Below are positions 8,330 to 18,035 of a stretch of DNA of 32,399 bases, one piece after another (the first letter of the stretch is position 1; the number at the start of each line of letters is the position of its first letter). A model generated the notes under the pieces. That model did not search any database. It worked only from the letters and a program-made list of their open reading frames with translations, and was not told the origin of the DNA. The translations under genes were made by a program, and so were the position numbers. Source of the DNA: Alphaproteobacteria bacterium (GTDB lineage Bacteria; Pseudomonadota; Alphaproteobacteria; UBA6615); NCBI GenBank assembly GCA_003230015.1, contig QIGO01000198.1, forward strand, positions 1 to 32,399, read 5' to 3'.

Positions 8330-9222
8330 TTCGAGACGTTCGAGGCGAAAAACCGGTTTCCGGTCAGTTTTGCATCGCCGTAGAAGTTGACATGAATAAA
8401 GGGCTGGGTCTTGCCGTTGGGCAGCGTCACGCCAGTTGGAACCGGGCTGGCGACCGGACCGCTGGGCGAACCTTTCATTGGCGGCATTGCCAGGTGGATC
8501 TCAAGCTCATCGGGCTTGGCGACGCCGAATCCGGCCATGAAATCGTCATCGCGGGTGCGCTCGGACACCATGATATGCACGATGCGCCCGCTGTCGACTT
8601 TTTCATCGTCGATGTAAATGTCGCCGATGCCCCAGACGGTGATGTAGGAAAATTCCTGCGCCACAAGCGGGGTACCGATCCCCGTGGCGCCATGCATTAG
8701 TACATCAGTGCCGACGCCGCCAAAAAACGGGTGGTCAGGGCCGACCGGGATGACCTTGTCCATGGTGACCCTAAATTTCTTGCCCTCGGGGCCGATAAAA
8801 GAGGCGTCCATTGCCACTTCGTCGGCGGAGTCGGGCGAGTCTTTCGCGGTCAAATCACGGACCTGCATCGAGAAACTTCCCGTTGTCATCTTGATCTTGT
8901 TGGAGAACATGGCCGGCATCTTGATGGTCGTGAAGGCACTGCCATCGGCATTTGTTTCGCGATTCGCCAGCGGCAGCAGATCGACGTTTATGGGCGCAGA
9001 CGGCGTGCCGAAGAGAGCCGGATCAAGCTTTCTTTTGTCGGGAAACTGCCAGAGCGCGGTGCCGTTCGCCGAAGCGGACATGGTCCCCGGGCCGGTCCAC
9101 ATGGCGCCGCCGGCCATTTCAGTCTGTGCCTGAGCAGCGTTTGCCAAGGCAAAGGTCGCCAATAGGACAGCGATACCACTCAACCGCGTCGCCTTGCGCG
9201 GCATATTTTCCGATATATGCAT
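8326..9222 (-). CDS. Uncharacterised exported protein
   Basis: The 298-residue protein has a clear signal peptide: basic residues PRKATR, a hydrophobic core and a cleavage site near ANAAQA after about residue 32. The mature protein is predicted to be periplasmic and soluble. It is rich in beta-prone segments and has no cysteine cluster or motif I can name. Internal stretches such as AMDASFIGPEGKKFRVTM, PDHPFFGGVGTDVLMHG and WGIGDIYIDDEKV suggest a beta-sandwich. The stop codon lies within the terminal inverted repeat of the adjacent CTAG element, so the native C-terminus may have been altered. It is separated from metG by about 145 bp and appears monocistronic. Confidence 0.65.
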   Translation of the reverse strand: MHISENMPRKATRLSGIAVLLATFALANAAQAQTEMAGGAMWTGPGTMSASANGTALWQFPDKRKLDPALFGTPSAPINVDLLPLANRETNADGSAFTTIKMPAMFSNKIKMTTGSFSMQVRDLTAKDSPDSADEVAMDASFIGPEGKKFRVTMDKVIPVGPDHPFFGGVGTDVLMHGATGIGTPLVAQEFSYITVWGIGDIYIDDEKVDSGRIVHIMVSERTRDDDFMAGFGVAKPDELEIHLAMPPMKGSPSGPVASPVPTGVTLPNGKTQPFIHVNFYGDAKLTGNRFFASNVSN

Positions 9223-9368
9223 GGTGTTTCTTTCATCTCCAGTGGGCGTGAGAGGTTTTTCGGCAGACTGTCACGACTACCAGACACCACCGTTGACGGT
9301 GATAACTCTTGCACAAATGTTTGTGTTCGTTTCGTGTGGTCGGCGTGATCGGCCGTCACGTGTCGACG

Positions 9369-11060
9369 CTATTCCTCGCCGCCGTAGCGCGCGACCAGTT
9401 CGGCGACTTTTTCTTCGGCGATTTTCTGGAACAACGGTGGCGGCACTTGAAAGGCGTGGCCCGGCTTGAGGGCCTCCAGTTCCGCCGCGGCGGGGCCGTC
9501 GGGCCAAGGGGGCTGAGGCTCGTCGAGCCCTAAGCTGGCCAGAAGGCCGCTGGCGGTCTGCGGGATTATGGGCCAGGCAAGCACGGCATAGAGACGCACC
9601 AGGTTGATACAGGTTCGCAGAATGCAGGCGGCGCGGTCGCGGTCGGTCTTGACCAGTGCCCAGGGCTGGTTGTGGGCAATGTAATTGTTGCCGAGGGTCC
9701 AGATGGCCCGCAATTCGTCGATGGCGCGGCGGTATTGCATGGCGGCCATATGGCCGGTATAGGCGGCCATTCGGGTGTCGAGGGCGGCGGCAAGGTCATG
9801 TTCAGCAGGGCCAGGCGTGCCGCCTGCGGGCACGGCGGCAGAGAAACGGGACTGGGTGAGCTTGAGGCAGCGGCTGACGAAATTGCCGAGATTGTCGGCG
9901 AGATCGGCGTTCACCATCTGGCTGAAGGCGGAAAAGGTGAAGGAGCTGTCGTTGCCTTCGGGGGCGTTGGCGATGAGCCAATAGCGCCAATAGTCGGCGG
10001 GGAATTCCTCCAGTGCCTTATCCATGAAAATGCCACGGCGCTGACTGGTGGAGAATTTGCCGCCATAGAAAGTGAGCCAGTTGAAGCCCTTGACGTAATC
10101 GACCAGTTTCCAGGGTTCGCCCGATCCGATCAGGGTCGAGGGAAAATTAATGGTGTGGAAAGGGACATTGTCCTTGGCCATGAATTCGACATAGCGGACG
10201 TCGTCAGCTTCGTACCACCAGGACTTCCAGTCACGGTTTTCCGGGTCGAGATCGGCCCATTCCTTGGTGGCGGCGATGTAGGCAATGGGGGCGTCGAACC
10301 AGACGTAGAAGACCTTGCCCTCGAAACCGGGGCGGTTGACCGGGATGCCCCAAGACAGATCGCGGGTGATCGAGCGCTCGCGCAGGCCCTCCTTGAGCCA
10401 TTTCTTGGCGATAGAAGTGACGAGGTGGGGCCAGTCCTGGTGCCGATCGATCCAGGCCGCCAGGCGGTCTTGCAGGGCATCGAGGCGCAGATACAGGTGG
10501 CGGGTCTCGCGGACCTCCAGGTTGGTGCTGGCGGTGATCGCAGAACGGGCGTCGAGCAAATCCTCGGGATCGAGCAGGCGGGTACAGTTTTCACACTGGT
10601 CGCCACGGGCCTGCTGGTATTTGCAGTGGGGGCAGGTGCCGACGATATAGCGGTCGGGCAGGAAGCGGCCGTCATCGATGGCATAGACTTGTTTGCTGGT
10701 GCGCTCGTCGATGAAGCCGTTCTCGTCGAGCTTGGCGCAGAGATGCTGGGTCAACTCGGCGTTCTGCGGCGACGAACTGCGGCCGAAATAGTCGAAAGAG
10801 AGGCCGAATCGTTGGCCTATTTCAGCCTGGGCCAGATGTTGAACGCGGCAGTATTCGGCAACCTCGAGACCGGCCTCATGGGCGGCCAGCTCGGCCGGGG
10901 TGCCATGTTCGTCGGTGGCACAGATGTAGAGTACCTCGTTACCGCGCTGGCGGAGGAAGCGGGCATAGATATCGGCCGGCAGCATGGAGCCGACGAGGTT
11001 ACCGAGATGCTTAATGCCGTTGATATAGGGGAGGGCGCTGGTAATGAGGATGCGGGCCAT
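9369..11060 (-). CDS. metG: Methionyl-tRNA synthetase
   Basis: The 563-residue class I synthetase shows the HIGH-type motif H18-LGN, a zinc knuckle with C143, C146, C156 and C159, the WFDAPIAYI block (about 254-262), and the KMSKS-type loop as KFSTS (335-339). It charges tRNA-Met. I start it at the ATG at 11060 ([12 protein letters not shown]). An in-frame upstream ATG at 11126 would add 22 atypical residues and overlap the end of the PEP carboxylase gene. The protein ends soon after the anticodon-binding helices, so it lacks the extra C-terminal tRNA-binding dimerisation domain of longer MetG forms. The 25 bp gap to the upstream gene suggests co-transcription. Confidence 0.95.
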   Translation of the reverse strand: MARILITSALPYINGIKHLGNLVGSMLPADIYARFLRQRGNEVLYICATDEHGTPAELAAHEAGLEVAEYCRVQHLAQAEIGQRFGLSFDYFGRSSSPQNAELTQHLCAKLDENGFIDERTSKQVYAIDDGRFLPDRYIVGTCPHCKYQQARGDQCENCTRLLDPEDLLDARSAITASTNLEVRETRHLYLRLDALQDRLAAWIDRHQDWPHLVTSIAKKWLKEGLRERSITRDLSWGIPVNRPGFEGKVFYVWFDAPIAYIAATKEWADLDPENRDWKSWWYEADDVRYVEFMAKDNVPFHTINFPSTLIGSGEPWKLVDYVKGFNWLTFYGGKFSTSQRRGIFMDKALEEFPADYWRYWLIANAPEGNDSSFTFSAFSQMVNADLADNLGNFVSRCLKLTQSRFSAAVPAGGTPGPAEHDLAAALDTRMAAYTGHMAAMQYRRAIDELRAIWTLGNNYIAHNQPWALVKTDRDRAACILRTCINLVRLYAVLAWPIIPQTASGLLASLGLDEPQPPWPDGPAAAELEALKPGHAFQVPPPLFQKIAEEKVAELVARYGGEE

Positions 11061-11085
11061 GGATTCCTTCAGTCTGAGCCTGTCA

Positions 11086-13938
11086 CTAACCGTGGGCGCC
11101 GAAGTGGTGGGAAATGGCGATGCCAATGCGGCGGGTCAGGTCATAGGCCCTGTCCATGCCGTCGAGCAAGGTCTCGTTGAGTTCCTGGTAGCCGCTATGG
11201 GGGTCGGCCCGGTAGCTGGCCGGCTCGGTGAGGCTGATATCGCCCTCGTCGGAGGAGGCGACGGGGAAGGCGATACGCAGGAGTTCCAAGGCGGGGGGCA
11301 TATCGAGGCGCAGGATGAGTTTTAGAATATCCTCCTGAGTGATGTCATCGCGGGTGGAAAAGTGGGGGATGCGCATGGCCAGCAGGAAGATATGCATGAT
11401 CACGGCGATGCGGGTGGCGTGGAGCAGATCGGTATCCATTCGCTCATCGGACGCGGGCCGGGCATCAAGGTCGATGGCATCGAACAGGGTATAGAGGTCG
11501 AATTCATCCTCACGCAGGCGGTGGACGGCGCGGCGGATGGCGGTGGCGCGGTGATCGTCATCGAGCAAGCGGACCAGTTGGCGGAAATTCTCGTTATGAG
11601 CCGGTTCGCCCCCGGCATGGACGCGCGCCGACCAGTAGCCGGGATCGAGCAAACTGGCGTAGGCGGTGACGGCGCTGAGGCTGCCATTGCGCTTAATGTG
11701 GGCGACCATCTCCATGAATGAGCGCAATCGCGGCGAGTTTATGCAGGTCTCGATGAAACGTTCACGCTCCATGCGCGTGGCGGTGCCGATGCCGCCAATG
11801 GCGTGGGCGACATAGCCAAGCTGCTGGAGGATGGCGTTGTGGGGGATGGCGCGCAGGTGGAGGGCATCCTGGCCTTCGGGCGGGTTGATCTCGATTTGCC
11901 GGCGGGCACGCCGCGACCCGGTGTTGAACAACAGATGGGTGCCGAATGACGCCAGCAGGACGCGGTAGTCGGTATCGTGGAAAAGCGCCTGATGCCAAGC
12001 CTTGAGGCGGAGGAAAAAATCGAGGCTGTGGTCGGTATCGGCATAAAAGGGGTCTTCGGGGTAGGCGGCGGCATCCTCATAGGCGCTGCGGAGCAGACCG
12101 AACAAAGTGGCGCGGGCAAGGCGGGGGCGGGCAAACAGCAGATAGCCATCGCCGCCCTGAAAGCTGGTTTCATGTTTGAGGGGAATGCCCGCGCCCTGAT
12201 AAAGCCGCCGGGCGGTGGGGCTGAGGACGTAGGTCAGGCGGTCCTGGAGGCTTGCCGGGTGACTGCCACGGCCGACGGACTCGCCATGGGTGTTAAAGAT
12301 GACGACCTCAACATCGGTCAGGCCGCGTTCCTGCAAGAGGCGGGCGAGTTTCATATGCAACCGTTCGATGGCCAGGGTCGCGGCGATCTGGCCGACATAA
12401 CGGCCGGCATCGGAAAAGCCGGTCTGGATGGAGAGCTTGCCGCGGGTGTGAATATAATCGCGGTAGGCCTGGGTCTCGAGCAGTTGATCGACCAGGCGGG
12501 CGCCGCGCTCCAGGGCATCGGCGGTTTCAAACAGCGGCGAGATATCCAAACGGTCATCGATGCCAAATAGTTTGGCAAAATACAGGGCGGTGAGAACGGT
12601 CAGGGGCTGCTCACATTCGGCGATGAGGAAGCGCACCGGGGTGTCGCTGTCGACATGTTTGAGGATTTGCGACAGCAAGATGAACTGGCGCTTGGCGGTC
12701 GCCCGTTCCAGCAGCAACGAGGCGAAATTGACGGTTTCGGGTTCGGATACCTGGATCAGCTCGCTGAGCCGGGTGGCCAGCAGGCGCGACGGGTTCGCCA
12801 GATCGTCGATGTCGAGGACCTTGCGGATGGCGTTGTGGAGCTGGGCGGCGTTGATGCGGAAATGGATGTGGGCGGTGCCGAAACCAACATTGGCCACGTG
12901 GTCACGCAAAACCATGATCTCGCGGCAAAAAACGTCGTCCTTGGCGGCGGTGGCAGCAGCGTCCAGACGCTCGAGCAGAGGCCCGCGGCGGGTCAGGCGG
13001 CGTGGATTGCCATCGGTCAGGCGGTTGGCCGCGGGTGCCAATGCCTCGGCATGCTCGATGTCGGTGTTAAAGGCGCGTATGTCGCCCTCGGCCACGGTGA
13101 TGGCGGCGTCGAGCAGATCGATCGCCGGGACTAAAGATGCCGTGGCCGGATCGCGGGCATTGGCGCGGGCGAGATGCTGGATGGCATCGCGATAGTGGGT
13201 GAGCTGAGCGTGCTTTTCGGCAATGCGGAGGCGTAACGAGTGCCACCATTGAATGTCCGTGCGGCCGTCAAGATCATAGCCGACCCAGGAGGCGCAAGTG
13301 GCAAGCTCGGTGCGCAGGGCGCGCCAATTGTCGGGATAGAGGGCGGCCGTCTCTTCGAGCAGGATGCGGGTGGCGTCGGTGTAGGCGGCGCTCCATTCGG
13401 CGATGGTGGCCTGGGCGAGGCGGTGTTCATAGGCAATGTCGATGGTGGGCTGGTTGCGGTGGGGTAGCTCCGCCAACTCGCTTTCGAGCCAGCGTTGCCG
13501 TTCCGGGTCGTCGAAACTCTCGACCATCTTCGCCAGGAGGTTGGAGAGCATCTCCGAGATGGCGAATGTGGGGTGGGCGGTAAAGACGATACCGATCCGA
13601 GCCCGTTGCCATAAGGCCTGGAACTGGTCGAAAGGCAGATCGCCGTCCTTGGCGCGGTCGCGAATGAAGGCGCGGAACTGCTTGTCGTCGCCGGCCCGAG
13701 GAAGATCAAGGTAGTGGGCAAGGCGAATGGCGCGGTCGCGGAAGGCATCTTCGCTGAGGCGCTTGACGAGCCCATCCAGGTCGGCCAGGGACCTTGCGCC
13801 AGATTCCAGGTCGCGAGAGATGCGAAACGCCAGGGCGGCGACCGGGTTGCTTTGGGGGTCGTCGCTAATACCGGCGCGCAGCTCCGTGAGCTGACGGCGG
13901 TAACCCTGGTGCCACCGGTCCGAGCGGGGCTCGGTCAT
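11086..13938 (-). CDS. ppc: Divergent phosphoenolpyruvate carboxylase
   Basis: The 950-residue protein has normal PEPC length and many family landmarks: FTAHPT with H122, [11 protein letters not shown] (218-228), PLFET (468-472), a [10 protein letters not shown] segment (507-516) where most PEPCs have GYSDSxKDxG, [13 protein letters not shown] (549-561) where most have the FHGRGGxxGRGGGP loop, and GSRRARR (674-680). PEPC adds bicarbonate to PEP to give oxaloacetate. The lysine of the first loop reads arginine, the glycine loop is shorter and lacks one arginine, and the C-terminus ends in FGAHG instead of the usual NTG. Family membership is firm, but catalysis could be altered. It is upstream of metG on the same strand. 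Confidence 0.85.
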   Translation of the reverse strand: MTEPRSDRWHQGYRRQLTELRAGISDDPQSNPVAALAFRISRDLESGARSLADLDGLVKRLSEDAFRDRAIRLAHYLDLPRAGDDKQFRAFIRDRAKDGDLPFDQFQALWQRARIGIVFTAHPTFAISEMLSNLLAKMVESFDDPERQRWLESELAELPHRNQPTIDIAYEHRLAQATIAEWSAAYTDATRILLEETAALYPDNWRALRTELATCASWVGYDLDGRTDIQWWHSLRLRIAEKHAQLTHYRDAIQHLARANARDPATASLVPAIDLLDAAITVAEGDIRAFNTDIEHAEALAPAANRLTDGNPRRLTRRGPLLERLDAAATAAKDDVFCREIMVLRDHVANVGFGTAHIHFRINAAQLHNAIRKVLDIDDLANPSRLLATRLSELIQVSEPETVNFASLLLERATAKRQFILLSQILKHVDSDTPVRFLIAECEQPLTVLTALYFAKLFGIDDRLDISPLFETADALERGARLVDQLLETQAYRDYIHTRGKLSIQTGFSDAGRYVGQIAATLAIERLHMKLARLLQERGLTDVEVVIFNTHGESVGRGSHPASLQDRLTYVLSPTARRLYQGAGIPLKHETSFQGGDGYLLFARPRLARATLFGLLRSAYEDAAAYPEDPFYADTDHSLDFFLRLKAWHQALFHDTDYRVLLASFGTHLLFNTGSRRARRQIEINPPEGQDALHLRAIPHNAILQQLGYVAHAIGGIGTATRMERERFIETCINSPRLRSFMEMVAHIKRNGSLSAVTAYASLLDPGYWSARVHAGGEPAHNENFRQLVRLLDDDHRATAIRRAVHRLREDEFDLYTLFDAIDLDARPASDERMDTDLLHATRIAVIMHIFLLAMRIPHFSTRDDITQEDILKLILRLDMPPALELLRIAFPVASSDEGDISLTEPASYRADPHSGYQELNETLLDGMDRAYDLTRRIGIAISHHFGAHG

Positions 13939-14101
13939 GGGTATTCCTCCATTGCGGGAATTGGCGTTATGAAGCGTGCGGTGAAGCTGCGTTCAAATAG
14001 CGCGCGGCACCGTGGCAGTCTAGCGGCGTCGAGTCTGGTGGCCGTTCAACGGGTTTGACTGGTAATATGAAGTGGTTTGCAGGTCTCAAAAGGGGCAAGA
14101 C

Positions 14102-14605
14102 GTGACTCCAACACTATACGGGCATTTTCAGACGCTCGCGCGGTATAACCGGCTGGCTAACGAGCGGCTCTTCGAGGCTTGCCAGGGGTTGAGCGATGAG
14201 GAACGCAGGCTCGACCGGCGGGCGTTTTTCGGCAGTATTCATGGGACGCTCAATCATATCCTGGTGGGCGACCGTATTTGGCTGACACGTTTTGAAGGCG
14301 GGGAGATTCCGTCGACGGGCCTGGGCGATATCCTTTATGAGGAATTCGATGAGCTTTGGGTGGCGCGGCGGTCCGAGGATGCGCGGGTCGAGCGATTCGC
14401 CGACGGCCTGAGCGAAGATTTTCTGCGCGGTTCGATCGCTTATGTGAATAACGATAACCTGGCGTTAGAGGACCCCACCAGCGACCTTGTGGCGCATTTC
14501 TTCAACCATCAAACCCACCATCGCGGGCAGGTGAGCGCGATGGTCACGCAAACCCATGTACCCTCGCCGGTACTGGACTTGCACCGGGTCCTCTACCCGG
14601 CCTGA
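14102..14605 (+). CDS. DinB-family protein (putative metal-dependent)
   Basis: The protein is about 167 residues long and matches the DinB / YfiT-like four-helix-bundle superfamily. It has an early aromatic helix (GHFQTLARYN), a histidine in the LNHILVGDRIWL helix, and the paired histidines NHQTHHRGQ in the last helix, which together form the usual three-histidine metal site. Members act in thiol-dependent transfer reactions or stress responses; the exact role here is unknown. I prefer the GTG at 14102, which has an AGGGG about 9 bp upstream; an in-frame ATG at 14072 would add ten residues unlike the family. It is divergent from the PEP carboxylase gene and followed after about 68 bp by an MFS transporter gene. 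Confidence 0.85.
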   Translation: MTPTLYGHFQTLARYNRLANERLFEACQGLSDEERRLDRRAFFGSIHGTLNHILVGDRIWLTRFEGGEIPSTGLGDILYEEFDELWVARRSEDARVERFADGLSEDFLRGSIAYVNNDNLALEDPTSDLVAHFFNHQTHHRGQVSAMVTQTHVPSPVLDLHRVLYPA

Positions 14606-14672
14606 TTGCGGCTGATCGGCAGCCGGGCGAGGCGGCTAGAAGGCGCCGGCGGCGCGGTGTAGCTTGGCGGTC

Positions 14673-15845
14673 ATGGCACAGCCTATAGATGACGTTAAGC
14701 CGGTGGGCGGCCACGATCACCGGCGGTTTTTGCTCGCCGTTGGCAGCATGTTCGCGGCTAGCGGTTTGGCATTGGCGAACTGGTTTCCGCGTATTCCCGA
14801 GACCCGGGCAGCACTTGGGTTGAGCTATGACGCTTTGGGGCTGGCGCTGTTTGGCCTGGCCGCGGGGGCGATGGTGTCGATGCCGATCACGGGGTGGCTG
14901 ATCGGCCGGGTGGGCAGCCGTGGCATCGCGCTCATTGTCGGTCCGGCGGCAATGGTTTCGTTGGCGCTTGTGCCGCTGGGGCCGAGCTTGTTGGCTCTGG
15001 CCGGTTCGCTGCTGCTGTTCGGTGGGCTCATCGGTTCAATGGATGTGGCCATGAACTCCAATGCGACGGCCGGTGAGAAACGGTTTGGGCGGCCGCTGCT
15101 GTCGCGCCTGCACGGCCTGTTCAGTGCCGGCACGCTCGCCGGTGCGATCATGGGCGGGGCGGCGGCGGCGGCGGATATTCCGTTGGCGGTCCATCTGGGC
15201 GCCGTGGCCGTGGCATTGGCGCTGCTGCTTGTATTGACTTGCAACGGTTTGGTGCGTGATGCGCCGGACCGGGCGCTGGCCCGGCCGGCATTCAGCCTGC
15301 CGCGCGGGCCGGTTCTCGCGCTGGGGATTGTCGCTTTCGCGGCTTTGCTCATCGAAGGCGCGATGGGGGATTGGAGTGCGGTCTATTTGCGCGACCGGTT
15401 CCTGGCCGGTCCCGAGATGGCGGCGGCGGGGTTCGTGATGTTCGCCCTGGCGATGACGGCCAGCCGATTCGCCGGCGATTGGCTGATTGGCAAGATCGGC
15501 AACTTGGCGACGGTGATGAGAGCCGCGGGGCTGTTGATCGTGATGGGCATGGGACTGGTTCTGGCCGGGCCCTCGGCGGCCTGGACCTTACCCGGGTTCC
15601 TATTCGTCGGGGCCGGGGCCTCGGTGGTGTTTCCGCTGACGATACGGGCGGCGGCGGGTATCGGCTCGCTTGGCGCCGGTGCGGGCATCGCGGCGGTGTC
15701 GGTTGCCGGCTATACCGGGCTGCTGGTCGGCCCGCCGCTCATCGGTCTGCTGGCGTCGTGGATTGGCCTGCGGGGGGCTTTGGGATTGCTGATGCTACTG
15801 GGGCTCACCGTGCTGCTATTCGCCGGCCGGTTTGGCCGTGACTAA
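14673..15845 (+). CDS. MFS transporter
   Basis: The 390-residue integral membrane protein has about twelve hydrophobic helices in two groups of six. It carries the signature cytoplasmic-loop pattern between helices 2 and 3 (GWLIGRVGSRG) and glycine-rich helices throughout. It resembles the YbjJ-like and fucose-permease-like branch of small MFS carriers, whose substrates range from sugars to drugs; direction and substrate cannot be assigned. The ATG at 14673 is preferred over an in-frame TTG at 14664. Its stop overlaps by 4 bp the end of the convergent DUF123 gene. Confidence 0.88.
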   Translation: MAQPIDDVKPVGGHDHRRFLLAVGSMFAASGLALANWFPRIPETRAALGLSYDALGLALFGLAAGAMVSMPITGWLIGRVGSRGIALIVGPAAMVSLALVPLGPSLLALAGSLLLFGGLIGSMDVAMNSNATAGEKRFGRPLLSRLHGLFSAGTLAGAIMGGAAAAADIPLAVHLGAVAVALALLLVLTCNGLVRDAPDRALARPAFSLPRGPVLALGIVAFAALLIEGAMGDWSAVYLRDRFLAGPEMAAAGFVMFALAMTASRFAGDWLIGKIGNLATVMRAAGLLIVMGMGLVLAGPSAAWTLPGFLFVGAGASVVFPLTIRAAAGIGSLGAGAGIAAVSVAGYTGLLVGPPLIGLLASWIGLRGALGLLMLLGLTVLLFAGRFGRD

Positions 15846-16255
15846 CCGGTCAAGGCGCCGAGGGCAAATTGTGGCGGCAGGGAGACCAGGTGGGATGGGC
15901 AGGTCCGGCAGTCGGAGCTGCCGAAGCGGGGAATGGGCACGCCGACACCGGGTTGGGCCAGTAGATGTTGGAGAATCGCGCATTCGTGGCCGCCTGGCTC
16001 GGTGTATATGTGGATCACCGAGCCAATGCCGGTCAGCTGATCGATGTGCCAGCGGATGGTCTTTGTTTGGTTCAGGTGCCGGGCGATGCGGGCACGCAAG
16101 CCGCCGGGGCCATAGGCGCTGCCACAATAGGCGTAGCGGCCCGGGGCCAGGGACAGCGTCGATTTGCCGACCGACACGCTGGTTGGCTTAGGCAGGTGGA
16201 TGACCAGCCTGTAGGCGCCGGCGAGATTTGTCAGCGGTTCAGGCCGGGTCGTCAC
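15842..16255 (-). CDS. DUF123 / GIY-YIG-like nuclease domain protein
   Basis: The 137-residue protein matches the DUF123 family, a compact GIY-YIG-related fold. A YRLVIHLP strand near residue 15 is followed by the GRYAYCGSAYGPGGLRAR block (about 39-56), which carries the Y-x-G-S-A core, then RHL and WHIDQLT. Near the end is the cysteine-containing segment GSSDCRTCPSHL typical of the family. Some archaeal and bacterial relatives are fused to endonuclease III or to sugar fermentation proteins, which suggests a DNA repair link, but no function is established for stand-alone copies. It is convergent with the MFS gene, with a 4 bp overlap. Confidence 0.85.
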   Translation of the reverse strand: MTTRPEPLTNLAGAYRLVIHLPKPTSVSVGKSTLSLAPGRYAYCGSAYGPGGLRARIARHLNQTKTIRWHIDQLTGIGSVIHIYTEPGGHECAILQHLLAQPGVGVPIPRFGSSDCRTCPSHLVSLPPQFALGALTG

Positions 16256-16308
16256 GGTTGGGTCGGCGCAGGCGTTGGAGGCGGCTGCATCGTATCAGTC
16301 CCGCCGGC

Positions 16309-16968
16309 TTAGAATTTGCCATGGCGCAAATAGGCCTGCTGCGGGTCCACACCATTCAATATTGCCCGGCGTACAAGGTCTTCCTTGGCAATCGCGGCCT
16401 CCGCCTGGGAGACGATGTCGGCCACCATATCGTTTGGGATGACGACGCAACCATCACGATCGCCACACAGATAGTCACCAGGGTTGATCCTGGCCGTGCC
16501 GATGACGATGGGTATATCCGTGGCCTCGGGCAGCCAGTTGCCGACAATGTCGCGGGGGGTGAAACCGCGGCACCAGGTCTGGAAACCAAGGTCGAGGAGA
16601 AAGTCGATATCCCGGGAGAGGCCATCGACAATGGCACCGCGAATATGACGGGCCTGCAAAGTCTCGGCGGACAATTCTCCCATATGGGCGATGGTATGGT
16701 CGTTGGGCTGACAGACCCAAATATGTCCTGGCGGGGCGGTCGAGAGGAGCCCGGTCCAGGCAAGCAAGGTTTGGTGGGGATCGGCGCCAGGGACCCTGTT
16801 GCCGAGGATGGTGAAGGCCGGGCCGCAAAGTCGACGCTCCGGGAGGATGGGTCTGATCTCAGGCGGCAAGACAAAATCGCGCAGGCCGGCATCGCGCATG
16901 ACGTCGTGCAAGACGCCCGTATAACAGCCCTGGAGCCGTTCGGTGATGGGGTCGGTTGGCGGCGTCAT
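16309..16968 (-). CDS. RraA-family aldolase/decarboxylase (first copy)
   Basis: The 219-residue protein belongs to the RraA / 4-hydroxy-4-methyl-2-oxoglutarate aldolase family. The core is GELSAETLQARHIRGAIVDG followed by R119-D120, the arginine and metal-binding aspartate needed for pyruvate binding and retro-aldol cleavage. The C-terminal GDRDGCVVIP is also typical. Members with this R-D pair cleave 4-hydroxy-2-oxo acids or decarboxylate oxaloacetate; those lacking it regulate RNase E. I start at the ATG at 16968, behind a good GGAGGT, rather than the in-frame ATG at 17010. It is divergent from the SDR gene, with a CTAG repeat between them, and probably serves the sugar-acid region. Confidence 0.88.
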   Translation of the reverse strand: MTPPTDPITERLQGCYTGVLHDVMRDAGLRDFVLPPEIRPILPERRLCGPAFTILGNRVPGADPHQTLLAWTGLLSTAPPGHIWVCQPNDHTIAHMGELSAETLQARHIRGAIVDGLSRDIDFLLDLGFQTWCRGFTPRDIVGNWLPEATDIPIVIGTARINPGDYLCGDRDGCVVIPNDMVADIVSQAEAAIAKEDLVRRAILNGVDPQQAYLRHGKF

Positions 16969-17014
16969 GACTAAGGACCTCCGTGGCTGAGGATAGTGCA
17001 ATCGCGACAAGCCG

Positions 17015-17112
17015 CTAGAGCAAATTCCATTCGCTTGCGCTCACTTCATTTGCTCTAGCTTGTTGTTTTAACGCATTTTCTTATCATTCAAACGGATCCG
17101 TTTGAGCTCTAG
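17015..17112. repeat. CTAG-ended palindromic repeat, copy 2
   Basis: This 98 bp copy of the element at 8233-8329 lies in the divergent promoter region between the RraA gene and the SDR gene. The ends are CTAGAGC (17015-17021) and GCTCTAG (17106-17112). The left half forms a perfect 11 bp stem CTAGAGCAAAT/ATTTGCTCTAG. The right part contains a perfect 18 bp palindrome TCAAACGGATCCGTTTGA, better conserved than in copy 1. The central TTGTTGTTT and GCATTTTCTTATC blocks are shared by both copies. Placement here could affect transcription of either flanking gene. Confidence 0.8.
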
Positions 17113-17255
17113 CCGACGGGCTCGCGAGATCACATCTCAAATCATCTTGGTGTTGGGCGTCTTGTGTGCTCATGTTGGCGGCGTTGTCAAATGGGCGGTT
17201 TTTGATTTGTTCCAGGGGATAGCCGCCAGGGGCGGGACAGGGATTGGACGAGACT

Positions 17256-18005
17256 ATGAAAAAAGTTGCTATTGTTACCGGTGCGGGATCAGGCATCGGG
17301 AAGTGCTCGGCCTTGGCGCTGTTAAAGAATGGCTTTTGCGTGGTCTTTGCGGGGCGACGGGGCGAGGCGCTGGAGGCGGCAATCAAAGAAGGTGGCGCTG
17401 ACGACGGCGTGGCATTGGCGGTTCCCACCGATGTGACCGACGCCAATTCCGTGCGCGGTTTGTTCGATAAGGCCGTTGCGACATTCGGGCGGGTGGATGT
17501 GGTGTTTAACAATGCCGGGTGCGGATCGCCGGCGGTGCCGCTGGAGGAAATAACCGACGAGGACTGGAACAATGTGGTGGCGACGAATCTGACCGGATCC
17601 TTCTGGTGTGTGCGTGAAGCTTTCCGGGTGATGAAAGCGCAAAACCCCCAAGGCGGTCGGATCATCAATAACGGATCGATCTCGGCAACGACGCCGCGGC
17701 CATTCTCCTCCCCCTATACGGCGACTAAACATGCCATTACCGGCCTAACAAAATCGGCGGCCCTGGACGGGCGCAAGCACGACATCGTGGTTTGTCAGAT
17801 CGATATCGGCAACGCGGCAACCGAGATGACGGCGCGAATGCAGGATGGGGTGTTGCAGCCAGACGGCTCGAGACAAGCCGAAGCAAGAATGGATGCGGCT
17901 CATGTCGCCGACATGGTCGTTCACATGGCCGGTATGCCGCTCGACGCCAATGTGCCTTTTGTCACGGTGATGGCGCCGAAGATGCCGTTTTTTGGCCGTG
18001 GCTAA
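17256..18005 (+). CDS. SDR-family oxidoreductase
   Basis: The 249-residue protein is a classical short-chain dehydrogenase. It has the cofactor loop TGAGSGIG (8-15), NNAG (85-88), the catalytic S141 and Y154-xxx-K158, and FAGRR at about 31-35 after the second strand. That arginine pair in place of an acidic residue favours NADPH or leaves the cofactor ambiguous. The substrate is probably a sugar, sugar acid or semialdehyde, given the neighbouring aldolase and enolase-superfamily genes. The start is the ATG at 17256; a TTG four codons upstream is possible. It is the only plus-strand gene between 16.3 and 24.4 kb and is convergent with the enolase-superfamily gene. Confidence 0.9.
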   Translation: MKKVAIVTGAGSGIGKCSALALLKNGFCVVFAGRRGEALEAAIKEGGADDGVALAVPTDVTDANSVRGLFDKAVATFGRVDVVFNNAGCGSPAVPLEEITDEDWNNVVATNLTGSFWCVREAFRVMKAQNPQGGRIINNGSISATTPRPFSSPYTATKHAITGLTKSAALDGRKHDIVVCQIDIGNAATEMTARMQDGVLQPDGSRQAEARMDAAHVADMVVHMAGMPLDANVPFVTVMAPKMPFFGRG

Positions 18006-18035
18006 CCCTGGGTTCGGCAGGGGGTCGGGGCAGGC

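Noticed and set aside
9672-11180. 502-codon plus-strand open frame opposite metG
   Set aside because: It is antisense to a confident metG, has low-complexity Gly/Val/Glu composition typical of mirror frames in GC-rich DNA, and shows no motif.
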